Below, piece by piece: positions 1 through 5,559 of a stretch of 8,103 nt of DNA (the stretch's first letter is position 1; the number at the start of each line of letters is the position of its first letter). Both the position numbers and the translations under genes were made by a program. The stretch lies in contig JAAYZP010000546.1 in assembly GCA_012514785.1 (NCBI GenBank), positions 1 to 8,103 of the forward strand. Direction: 5' to 3'. The notes beneath the pieces were generated by a model. That model ran no database searches. It was not told where the DNA came from and worked only from the letters and a program-made list of their open reading frames with translations. The stretch comes from Propionibacterium sp. Lineage in GTDB: Bacteria; Actinomycetota; Actinomycetes; Propionibacteriales; Propionibacteriaceae.

Positions 1-1286
1 CGTTCGCGAAGCACCGGATCAGCCAGCCAGTCCGCGGCTGCGCCCGCCAGCCCTACGGCAGCTTCCTCCACCGCACCCAGGGCCTCGGGGAGCGTGGTGT
101 AGCGGGCGAACTCCGGAGTGTGTGGTGAGACGCCCGCTGGTGCCCCGATGCCGATCGACGGGTGGATCGACGGTATGAGCTGGCTCAGGTTGCCCATGTC
201 GGTGGATGCCGGCCCGTACGAATGCCCGGACTCCGGCAGAAGCTCCGCGCGACGCACGGGCAGGGCCCTCGCCCACTGGAGGTTGAGCGTGACGTTTTCC
301 CGCAGTGGCAAGTACTGCGGCACGGGATCGAGGGTCACCTCTGCGGAGGTGCCTGTGGCCACGGCCGCACCCTCCAGCGCGCCCACCACGCGGTCGGTCA
401 GTGAACGCAGTTGCTCCACGGTGGTGGAGCGCACGTAGTAGAGGGCGCTGGCCCGCTCGGGCACCACGTTCGGGGCTACCCCACCGTCGGTGATGATGCC
501 GTGCACACGCTCATGACTCCCGATGTGTTGCCTGAGCGCAGCCACTGCCTGGTAGCCGAGCACCACGCCGTCGAGCGCGTTGAGGCCGAGATGCGGAGCC
601 CCCGCGGCATGGGCTGCGCGGCCCAGGTGGGTGACGCCGACCCGCCGCACGCCGGAGGTGGTGACGCCGGCCACCGGCGTGATGCCGTCCCCGCCCGCGG
701 GATGGACCATGCCGGCCGCGCCGACGTCGTCGAATCCCCCGGCGTCGATGATGAGAGCCTTGCCACCACCGTTTTCCTCGGCCGGGGTACCGATCAGGGA
801 CACCCGCCCGCCAGTCGCCGCGACCACCGCCCCCACCGCGAGGAACGCCCCGACACTGATCGCGGTGATCAGGTTGTGGCCGCACGCATGCCCGACGCCG
901 GGGAGGGCGTCGTACTCGGCGATCAGCGCGAAGTGGGGCCCCGACGGGTCCCCGAGGCTCGCGCGGAAAGCCGTGTCCAGCCCGAACGCCCCCAGCTCCA
1001 CCTCGACGCCTCTCTGCTCCAGGAAGTCAGCGATGCGCGCCACGCTGCGGTGCTCCTCGAAGCCCACTTCAGGGTCATCGAAGAGGCTCCGCGCGAGCCT
1101 GCCGAGAGCCGACAGGTCCTGCTGGATCCTGTCGCGGATGGCCGTCCTGACCTCATCGCCGCTCCCGACGACCTCCACCTGCGCGCGCTCGAGTGCCGCT
1201 GTGTTGAACCCCACCGGCGATTCCGACTGTGCGGCGTAGACCGGCAGCGGGTCGCGCTGCTGCTCGACCCGGATGACGGTGGCCAT
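1..1286 (-). CDS. M20D-type metallo-amidohydrolase (PM20D2/AbgB/YxeP-like), 3' end outside window
   Basis: Cytoplasmic two-metal hydrolase that probably cleaves an N-acyl or peptide-like amide bond; substrate unknown. 428 codons are visible before the left edge, close to the family's full length, so only a short C-terminal tail is missing. Seen: AEYDALPG (about 123-130), HACGHN (133-138), TPAEENGGGK (167-176), MVHP (193-196), GRAAHAA of the lid domain (222-228), APNVVPERA (271-279), STDMGNLSQ (361-369) and PHTPEF (388-393). By comparison with plant IAA-amino acid hydrolases, C135, H137, E171, H195 and H389 are the expected metal ligands and E170 the catalytic base, so the site looks intact. 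The ATG directly abuts the TGA of the upstream VOC gene; the only SD-like run is a weak GGGGG 8 bases upstream, so translation probably depends on coupling. About 45 residues precede the usual domain start, so a downstream GTG start is possible. Context suggests deacylation of an imported or acetylated cysteine conjugate (inference). Confidence 0.9.
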   Translation of the reverse strand, partial: MATVIRVEQQRDPLPVYAAQSESPVGFNTAALERAQVEVVGSGDEVRTAIRDRIQQDLSALGRLARSLFDDPEVGFEEHRSVARIADFLEQRGVEVELGAFGLDTAFRASLGDPSGPHFALIAEYDALPGVGHACGHNLITAISVGAFLAVGAVVAATGGRVSLIGTPAEENGGGKALIIDAGGFDDVGAAGMVHPAGGDGITPVAGVTTSGVRRVGVTHLGRAAHAAGAPHLGLNALDGVVLGYQAVAALRQHIGSHERVHGIITDGGVAPNVVPERASALYYVRSTTVEQLRSLTDRVVGALEGAAVATGTSAEVTLDPVPQYLPLRENVTLNLQWARALPVRRAELLPESGHSYGPASTDMGNLSQLIPSIHPSIGIGAPAGVSPHTPEFARYTTLPEALGAVEEAAVGLAGAAADWLADPVLRE

Positions 1287-1976
1287 TCAGCGAACCCCCG
1301 CAGCGGAGATGGTGATCGGCCCCTTGGGCGTGCCCAGCCGCGCGACCAGGCTGTCCTGCTCGGCCTGCCGCACCGCCACGTCGAGCCCCAGCGCGCCGAG
1401 GAAGCCCCGTGCCGCCGCCACGTCGCGAGCCGCCACTTCGATCGACTCGATCGTGATCTGGGGTTCGAGTCCTTCCGACGGGTGGGCGGCCTCGCCCCAG
1501 TCGATGATCCCCGGCTGCGCGCCGCCGAAGACGAGATCACGGCGTCGGGAGAGCCGCCACTGTAACCGCTGCCCCTCGGGCGTGAGTCGCGAAAGCGTGC
1601 CGACGTCCCCGACGGGGTACCCGGCCTCCGCAGCTCGGAGTACGTCTTGTTCGATGTCGCGCGCTCGCACGAGCCATGTCCGAAGCACCGGCCCGGACGC
1701 GTCACCGATGAGATTGCTGCGCAGGCCGCGCACCTCCGGGGCCGCCTCGGGATCCGGCCCGAGGATCTCAAGATACGGGGGCAGGGCGTCGACACCCGGC
1801 AAGGGATGTACGCCGACGAGGTAGTTGGCGGTGCCACCGCTGGTGTGGCGACCTCCCCGGACGGGACGGACTCCTGTCAGTTCTGCAAACTCTTGCACGC
1901 CCCGGGCCAGGTCCCCCACCACCAACATCAGGTGGTCCAGGCGGGCAGGGACTGCAGGGATCGTCGTTGCGGTCAT
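1287..1976 (-). CDS. VOC superfamily / glyoxalase-like domain protein
   Basis: 229-residue protein of the vicinal-oxygen-chelate fold, most like the Glyoxalase_3 type (Pfam PF13468 by memory of its pattern). The N-terminal module reads LDHLMLVVGDL (13-23), then GVRPVRGGRHTSGGTANY (35-52) and PYLEILGPDP (67-76). A second beta-alpha-beta half begins near ITIESIEVAARD (174-185). H15, H44 and E70 are candidate metal or substrate contacts, but no catalytic role is shown. The ATG at 1976 is chosen over in-frame ATGs at 1988, 2000 and 2066 because GGAG lies 6 bases before it and the protein then starts just ahead of the fold. It is the first gene of a two-gene unit with the M20 amidohydrolase (TGA immediately followed by ATG) and is divergent from the polycysteine ORF and regulator. 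Reaction unknown; it may act on the same substrate as its partner. Confidence 0.85.
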   Translation of the reverse strand: MTATTIPAVPARLDHLMLVVGDLARGVQEFAELTGVRPVRGGRHTSGGTANYLVGVHPLPGVDALPPYLEILGPDPEAAPEVRGLRSNLIGDASGPVLRTWLVRARDIEQDVLRAAEAGYPVGDVGTLSRLTPEGQRLQWRLSRRRDLVFGGAQPGIIDWGEAAHPSEGLEPQITIESIEVAARDVAAARGFLGALGLDVAVRQAEQDSLVARLGTPKGPITISAAGVR

Positions 1977-1982
1977 GTCTTG

Positions 1983-1986
1983 CTCC
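1983..1986 (-). promoter_or_regulatory. Ribosome binding site of the VOC gene
   Basis: GGAG on the minus strand, 6 bases before the ATG at 1976. It decides the start among four in-frame ATG codons; the others have no comparable motif. Confidence 0.7.
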
Positions 1987-2061
1987 ATTCGTGTCAGCAT
2001 GACGGCCCGGTCGGCCGCTCGAAGGGTGCAACTCCGTCCCCGGTTCCCCCATTCCGGCGGC

Positions 2062-2084
2062 GTCACATTGGCGACACATGTGAC
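2062..2084. promoter_or_regulatory. Inverted repeat, candidate operator in the divergent control region
   Basis: Perfect 7-base inverted repeat GTCACAT-N9-ATGTGAC, with arms at 2062-2068 and 2078-2084. The right arm overlaps a separate 8-base palindrome, CACATGTG (2075-2082). It lies 86 bases upstream of the VOC start and about 69-91 bases upstream of the predicted plus-strand transcription start, so one bound dimer could serve both directions. The arm orientation and spacing do not match a CRP site (TGTGA-N6-TCACA). The bound protein is unknown; the adjacent winged-helix regulator is an obvious candidate (inference). Confidence 0.45.
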
Positions 2085-2090
2085 ATCCGC

Positions 2091-2106
2091 GGTGTTTCGG
2101 TGTTCG
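2091..2106 (+). promoter_or_regulatory. Tandem direct repeat GGTGTT, candidate activator site
   Basis: GGTGTTTC (2091-2098) is followed at once by GGTGTTCG (2099-2106): two 8-base units sharing their first six bases. They lie about 47-62 bases upstream of the predicted start at 2153, the usual place for an activator. OmpR/PhoB-type winged helices typically bind direct repeats, though usually with 10-11 base spacing, so the 8-base period is a caution. Confidence 0.3.
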
Positions 2107-2139
2107 TGGTCAGCCGAATCCCCTGCCCTCTCCAGCGGC

Positions 2140-2145
2140 TATAGT
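2140..2145 (+). promoter_or_regulatory. -10 box (TATAGT) of the polycysteine ORF/regulator transcript
   Basis: TATAGT matches the actinobacterial TANNNT -10 consensus and stands out in G+C-rich sequence. Seven bases separate it from the ATG at 2153, the normal distance from a -10 box to the transcription start, so the mRNA should begin at or next to that ATG. At 17-base spacing the -35 position reads AATCCC (2117-2122), far from TTGACA, which would fit a promoter that needs an activator. Confidence 0.65.
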
Positions 2146-2152
2146 CCGGCCC

Positions 2153-2221
2153 ATGAGTGAACGCAGCATCGTCTCCGGCGCCGCCCTGGCCGGGATCATG
2201 CTGCCCTGTTGTTGTCGCTGA
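2153..2221 (+). CDS. Leaderless polycysteine leader peptide (22 aa), candidate cysteine attenuator
   Basis: Short ORF beginning MSERSIVSG and ending AGIMLPCCCR-stop, with three consecutive Cys codons (TGT TGT TGT, 2207-2215) just before the final Arg and TGA. There is no SD before the ATG; instead a TATAGT -10 box lies 7 bases upstream, the arrangement of a leaderless mRNA. This matches polycysteine leaderless short ORFs reported in mycobacteria, where ribosomes stalling on Cys codons under cysteine shortage expose the ribosome binding site of the next gene. All three codons are TGT, although TGC would be preferred at this base composition, which may aid stalling. The downstream gene is a winged-helix regulator starting 107 bases after the stop. 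The peptide itself probably has no function beyond being translated. It is too short for normal gene callers. Confidence 0.75.
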   Translation: MSERSIVSGAALAGIMLPCCCR

Positions 2222-2328
2222 GCATCCCCACCGCTTCGCCCGTCGCCGTCGAAGGCGCCCTGGACCCCGTCGTCCTGCTTGACATCAACATCGGCCCCCA
2301 GCGCGGGACCACGCATACAAGGACTCCC
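2222..2328 (+). promoter_or_regulatory. Attenuator leader between polycysteine ORF and regulator
   Basis: 107-base untranslated stretch with no convincing gene. Three complementarities are visible. GTCCT (2272-2276) can pair with AGGAC of the regulator's SD (2320-2324). The same segment can instead pair with GGAC (2262-2265) in a small hairpin. GACATCAACA (2281-2290) pairs at 9 of 10 positions with the Cys-codon tract TGTTGTTGTC (2207-2216). Ribosome position on the Cys codons could therefore change which helices form. There is no T-run after any helix, so translation control or Rho is more likely than an intrinsic terminator. The polarity of the switch cannot be settled by eye. Confidence 0.45.
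2319..2323 (+). promoter_or_regulatory. Ribosome binding site of the winged-helix regulator
   Basis: AAGGA, 5 bases before the ATG at 2329. It fixes this start over an in-frame TTG at 2209 that lies inside the Cys codons, and it is the element the leader could sequester through GTCCT at 2272-2276. Confidence 0.7.
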
Positions 2329-2922
2329 ATGAGAGCTCAGCAGCCTTTCCCCCAGCCCGCCGCCCCCGTGCACGGCTTCGTGCTATCCGTCGGACTCACC
2401 GAGGAGCAGGCACGCAGCGCGGGCACCAGCCTCGCAAACATCATGCACGCCCTGGAGACCCAGCTCACCGCGATGTTGCCCACCGCACGGACCCAGGTCA
2501 GCTACCTGCCCACCTCATCGTCGCGCGGCACCAACGTGCGGCAGCTCCGCCCTGCGCCCTCCCAGGCGCACCGCGGCGCAGCCGAGCTCGGTCTGGTCCT
2601 GGACCTGTCGCGCGGACGCGCCCGTCTGGACGGCCACGACGTCGACCTTTCGCTCCGCGAGTTCCAATTGCTCCGCGCCCTGATCCTCGCCCGCGGTGCG
2701 CCGCTCAACCGCGATGATCTCCAGTCCCAGGCTTGGGAGGGCGAGACCGCCCCGAGCAGCGAGCGGACCGTCGACGTCACCGTTCGCCGCGTAAGGTCCC
2801 GGCTGGGGGATTATGCGCGCATCATCCGCACGGTACGCGGCGTCGGCTACCGGTTCGACCCGCAACCGGGCGTCCGCGTGCTCATCCCTCGCGAGGAGCG
2901 GCTGGCTAGGGCAGTTGGCTAG
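2329..2922 (+). CDS. Orphan winged-helix transcriptional regulator (OmpR/PhoB-type C-terminal domain)
   Basis: 197-residue DNA-binding protein. The C-terminal half (about 89-176) is a classic OmpR/PhoB winged helix: LDLSRGRARLDG wing start (91-102), LSLREFQLLRAL (107-118), recognition helix ERTVDVTVRRVRSRLG (145-160) and the terminal hairpin IRTVRGVGYRF (166-176). The N-terminal 85 residues are not a receiver domain: no paired acidic residues, phospho-acceptor Asp motif or conserved Lys is visible. They contain HGFVLSVGLTEEQARSAG (15-32), a short conserved-looking module that I recall from actinobacterial regulators of this type but cannot assign a ligand. The start is set by AAGGA 5 bases upstream. 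It lies downstream of the polycysteine ORF, so its synthesis is probably raised when cysteine is low. It meets the monooxygenase gene tail to tail. Likely targets are the flanking importer/monooxygenase and VOC-amidohydrolase units (inference). Confidence 0.85.
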   Translation: MRAQQPFPQPAAPVHGFVLSVGLTEEQARSAGTSLANIMHALETQLTAMLPTARTQVSYLPTSSSRGTNVRQLRPAPSQAHRGAAELGLVLDLSRGRARLDGHDVDLSLREFQLLRALILARGAPLNRDDLQSQAWEGETAPSSERTVDVTVRRVRSRLGDYARIIRTVRGVGYRFDPQPGVRVLIPREERLARAVG

Positions 2923-3920
2923 GACTGCGCCCAGCCGAGCTCCGGCGCCACCCGGGTGGCGAAGAGCTCCAGGGAGCGCAACGTGAGCTCGTGTCCCGGG
3001 TCCACGGAGTGCATCTGGATCGCCACCTCACTCGCCCGCCCGGCCACCACATCCGTGCGCAGCTTCGCGATCACCTCATCCGCTGTTCCCACAACCGTGT
3101 CCGTGATCGCCAAGAGGTCGTCGAGGCCCAGCCCCGAGACGTCGAGCCTGAGGAACCCCGCCGCCAACCTCCTGAGGCCGTCCTCCGCCGCCTCGATCAC
3201 GGGTGTGCGGTGTTCCTCGTCCAGCACCACGACGGTGCGCGACGCCAGCACCCGTCGCGGGGCGCCCTCGGGCAGCGCCTCTTGGTAGGCCTCCACGACC
3301 GGGGTCTGGATCTCCGACAGCGTGGCCCGAGGGTGGTCGACGTGCCTGGGCTGTGTGCGCGAGAGCATCAACCCGTCGCCTCGGGCACCGGCCAGCGCGG
3401 CCCCCTGCGGGGAGAAGGTCGCCTGCCAGATGCGCTGCGCAATCGCCTCCCCACCGGGATACAGGTGGTTCTCGGGGTGCCCGAGTTCGTCTCCACGAAG
3501 CGCGCCCAACAGGGCGTCGAATTTGCTGCCGAAGACCTCGCGACGATCGGCGGGGTCGACGTCGAACGCCCAGAAGGTCGCGGGCGTGCCGCCACTACCC
3601 ACCCCGAGCTCCACGCGACCACCGCTGATGGCGTCGAGGACGACGGCGTCCTCCGCGACGCGCACCGGATCCTCGTGCGGCAACGTGATGATGCCGGTGC
3701 CCAGGCGGATGGTCGACGTGCTCGCGGCTGCCGCGGCCAACAGCACGAACGGGGATGGCAGTCCGCCCTCCGCTTCATGGAAGTGGTGCTGCGCCACCCA
3801 GGCACCGGCGAAGCCGAGTCGTTCGGCGAGCTGGATCTGCTCGAGCGCGTATCGGTACCTGTCGGCCGCGCTCCCAGGCTCCAGCAGGCGGGTGAACAGT
3901 GCTGTACGAGGTGTGTTCAT
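2919..3920 (-). CDS. LLM-class (luciferase-like) FMN-dependent monooxygenase
   Basis: 333-residue bacterial luciferase-fold enzyme expected to use reduced FMN and O2 to oxygenate a small organic substrate in the cytoplasm. Seen: start MNTPRTALFTRLLEPG, WVAQHHFHEAEGGLPSP (41-57), RLGTGIITLPHEDPVRVAED (72-91), GGRVELGVGSGGTPATF (100-116), IWQATFS (164-170) and GDGLMLSRTQP (181-191). The WVAQHHFHEAEGGLPSP and GSGGTPATF patterns fit the uncharacterised KPN_01858 family (TIGR04027, from memory). Start supported by AAAGGG 5 bases before the ATG. It is the last gene of the importer operon, 19 bases after the ATPase stop, so its substrate probably enters through that transporter. Related monooxygenases cleave C-S bonds of sulfonates or S-alkylcysteines, which suits the cysteine-linked control nearby (inference). 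No flavin reductase is in the window, so FMNH2 must come from elsewhere. Confidence 0.9.
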   Translation of the reverse strand: MNTPRTALFTRLLEPGSAADRYRYALEQIQLAERLGFAGAWVAQHHFHEAEGGLPSPFVLLAAAAASTSTIRLGTGIITLPHEDPVRVAEDAVVLDAISGGRVELGVGSGGTPATFWAFDVDPADRREVFGSKFDALLGALRGDELGHPENHLYPGGEAIAQRIWQATFSPQGAALAGARGDGLMLSRTQPRHVDHPRATLSEIQTPVVEAYQEALPEGAPRRVLASRTVVVLDEEHRTPVIEAAEDGLRRLAAGFLRLDVSGLGLDDLLAITDTVVGTADEVIAKLRTDVVAGRASEVAIQMHSVDPGHELTLRSLELFATRVAPELGWAQS

Positions 3921-3925
3921 GGTTT

Positions 3926-3931
3926 CCCTTT
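3926..3931 (-). promoter_or_regulatory. Ribosome binding site of the monooxygenase
   Basis: AAAGGG on the minus strand, 5 bases before the ATG at 3920, inside the 19-base gap after the ATPase stop codon. Translation can therefore start independently of the upstream gene. Confidence 0.6.
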
Positions 3932-3939
3932 CTTGGGTT

Positions 3940-5559
3940 TCAGATCGAGGGGTCGCCGAGGAGTGTCCAACCGGGCACGGCCTCGAGGAGCGCTTGGGTG
4001 TAGGGGTGCTGCGGGTCGGTGAAGAGCGTCTCCGTGTCGCCGGCCTCCACCTGGATGCCTTCCTTCAGCACGGTGACGGAGTCGGAGATCTGCCGGACTA
4101 CGGCCAAGTCGTGCGAGATGAAGATGTAGGTGAGCCCCCGCTCACGCTGCAGCTTCTCCAGCAGCCTCAGGATCTGCGCCTGCACGGTGACGTCGAGCGC
4201 CGAGACCGCCTCGTCGAGCACCACGAGATCGGGTTCAGCCACCAGCGCCCGCGCGATCGCGACCCGCTGCCGTTGGCCGCCCGAGAGCTCGCGCGGCAGC
4301 CGGTTCGCGTACTGCTCCGGAAGTGCGACGGCGTCGAGCATCTCTGCCACCATTGCCTCGCGTTCGGCGCCGCTCCCGATGCCGAAGTTCCGCAGTGGCT
4401 CCGCCACGATCGAGCTCACGCTCTGCCGCGGATCCAGCGACCCGAAGGGGTTCTGGTAGACGAGTTGCACCGCCCTGCGGAACCGCTTGCGCTCCCCGTT
4501 TCGCAGGGAGCCGACGTCGTGATCGGCCACGCGGATGCTCCCGGCGGAGGCCCTGTCGAAGCCGGCCAGCAGGCGGCCGATCGTCGTCTTGCCCGAGCCT
4601 GATTCGCCCACCAGCGCATGCGTCGTGCCCCTGGGTACGACGAACGAGACGTCGTCCACGGCCCTGAACGGCACGCTCCGTCGGCCCCGCGCGAATTCCC
4701 GCGTCAGTCCACGCACCTCCACCAGCGGTGGCACCGACTCGTCCACGTCGATCTTCGGGCGGGTGCGTAACGCCATGGCGGGCACGTTCGCGATCAACGT
4801 ACGCGTGTAGTCCCGCTTCGGGATCGCGAGCACTTCCCTCGTCGGGCCGCTCTCCTCCTCACGTCCGTCGTGCATCACCAGCAGCCGGTCAGCTCGCTCC
4901 CTTGCCACGCCCATGTCGTGCGTGATCAGGACCACGGCGGTGTCCATACGGGAGCGAAGGTCGTCGATGAGATCCAGTATGCGACGCTGGACGGTGACGT
5001 CGAGCGCACTGGTGGGCTCGTCGGCGATGACCACTTCCGGTTCGAGAGCTACAGCTGCGGCGATCAGGACGCGCTGCTTCATGCCGCCGGAGAGTTCGTG
5101 CGGGTACTGCCGGGCGCGACGTTCGGGTTCGGGGATGCCGACCATCTCCAACAATGCCAACACCCGACGCCGCACGGATCCCTGCTGCTGCCCGGAGTGC
5201 AGCAACATCGGTTCGGCGATCGAGGCTCCGACCGTCCGCAGCGGGTTGAGGGAGTTGTTCGGGTCCTGGGGGATCAGCCCGATCCGGGTGCCGCGGACCT
5301 GGCGCCACATCTTCTTGGACGCGCCCAGCAGCTCGGTGTTGCGGAGCCGGACCGAGCCGGAAAGGATGTGCGCGTTCGGCGCCTGCAGCCCGATGATGCT
5401 CTGCGCGATCGTCGATTTTCCGGATCCGGATTCGCCCACGACCCCGAGCACCTCGCCGGGCTCGACGTGCAGCGAGACCCCGTCGACGGCGCGCCGTCTG
5501 GTGCCCCGGGTCTCATAGTCGACGGTGAGGTTGCGGATATCCAGGACGTGCTCGGCCAT
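3940..5559 (-). CDS. Fused double ATP-binding protein of a peptide/opine/nickel-type ABC importer (DppD-DppF fusion)
   Basis: 539-residue cytoplasmic ATPase carrying two complete nucleotide-binding domains that energise the adjacent permeases. Domain 1: Walker A GESGSGKST (42-50), Q-loop Q98, signature LSGGMKQ (156-162), Walker B VVIADEPTSALD (176-187), switch H214. Domain 2: Walker A GESGSGKTT (318-326), Q-loop near Q369, signature LSGGQRQ (425-431), Walker B VVLDEAVSALD (446-456), switch H483. Both catalytic sites look intact. Each half ends in the oligopeptide-transporter C-terminal pattern (DYTRTLIANVP; HPYTQALLEAVPG). The family often has two genes (DppD, DppF); this is the common single-chain version. 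The ATG at 5559 is chosen over upstream in-frame starts because it shares its A with the permease TGA (TGATG), and the fold starts at once; an AGAAAGG motif lies about 10 bases upstream, rather far. Substrate cannot be read from the ATPase. Confidence 0.95.
   Translation of the reverse strand: MAEHVLDIRNLTVDYETRGTRRRAVDGVSLHVEPGEVLGVVGESGSGKSTIAQSIIGLQAPNAHILSGSVRLRNTELLGASKKMWRQVRGTRIGLIPQDPNNSLNPLRTVGASIAEPMLLHSGQQQGSVRRRVLALLEMVGIPEPERRARQYPHELSGGMKQRVLIAAAVALEPEVVIADEPTSALDVTVQRRILDLIDDLRSRMDTAVVLITHDMGVARERADRLLVMHDGREEESGPTREVLAIPKRDYTRTLIANVPAMALRTRPKIDVDESVPPLVEVRGLTREFARGRRSVPFRAVDDVSFVVPRGTTHALVGESGSGKTTIGRLLAGFDRASAGSIRVADHDVGSLRNGERKRFRRAVQLVYQNPFGSLDPRQSVSSIVAEPLRNFGIGSGAEREAMVAEMLDAVALPEQYANRLPRELSGGQRQRVAIARALVAEPDLVVLDEAVSALDVTVQAQILRLLEKLQRERGLTYIFISHDLAVVRQISDSVTVLKEGIQVEAGDTETLFTDPQHPYTQALLEAVPGWTLLGDPSI

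Noticed and set aside
411..1565. 384-codon plus-strand open frame across the amidohydrolase and VOC genes
   Set aside because: It is antisense to two genes with clear family motifs, is rich in Arg, His, Pro and Asp as G+C-rich shadow frames are, and matches no family I know.
1768..2079. Minus-strand ORF starting Met-Cys-Arg-Gln-Cys at 2079, considered as a second cysteine leader for the VOC unit
   Set aside because: No -10 box at leaderless spacing, no Shine-Dalgarno, no consecutive Cys codons, and the frame runs on into the VOC gene in the wrong phase.
2138..2146. The same TATAGT region read on the minus strand as a promoter for the VOC unit
   Set aside because: The reverse reading gives a poorer box with no supporting -35 and a leader of about 150 bases; I could not identify the VOC promoter with confidence.
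2209..2328. Longer N-terminus of the winged-helix protein from an in-frame TTG at 2209
   Set aside because: The TTG sits inside the Cys codons of the leader ORF and has no Shine-Dalgarno, while ATG 2329 has AAGGA 5 bases upstream and begins just before the recognisable protein.
2222..2328. Intrinsic transcription terminator in the leader
   Set aside because: G/C-containing helices are possible but none is followed by a T-run, so a classical terminator-type attenuator is not supported.
2150..2333. Repeat of CCCATGAG at the starts of the leader ORF (2150-2157) and the regulator (2326-2333)
   Set aside because: Eight bases that include a start codon; likely coincidence, and the two starts use different initiation modes.
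2991..4602. Long plus-strand frames antisense to the monooxygenase and ATPase (2991-4022 and 3322-4602)
   Set aside because: Low-complexity Arg/Ala/Pro/Ser shadow translations of well-supported minus-strand genes.
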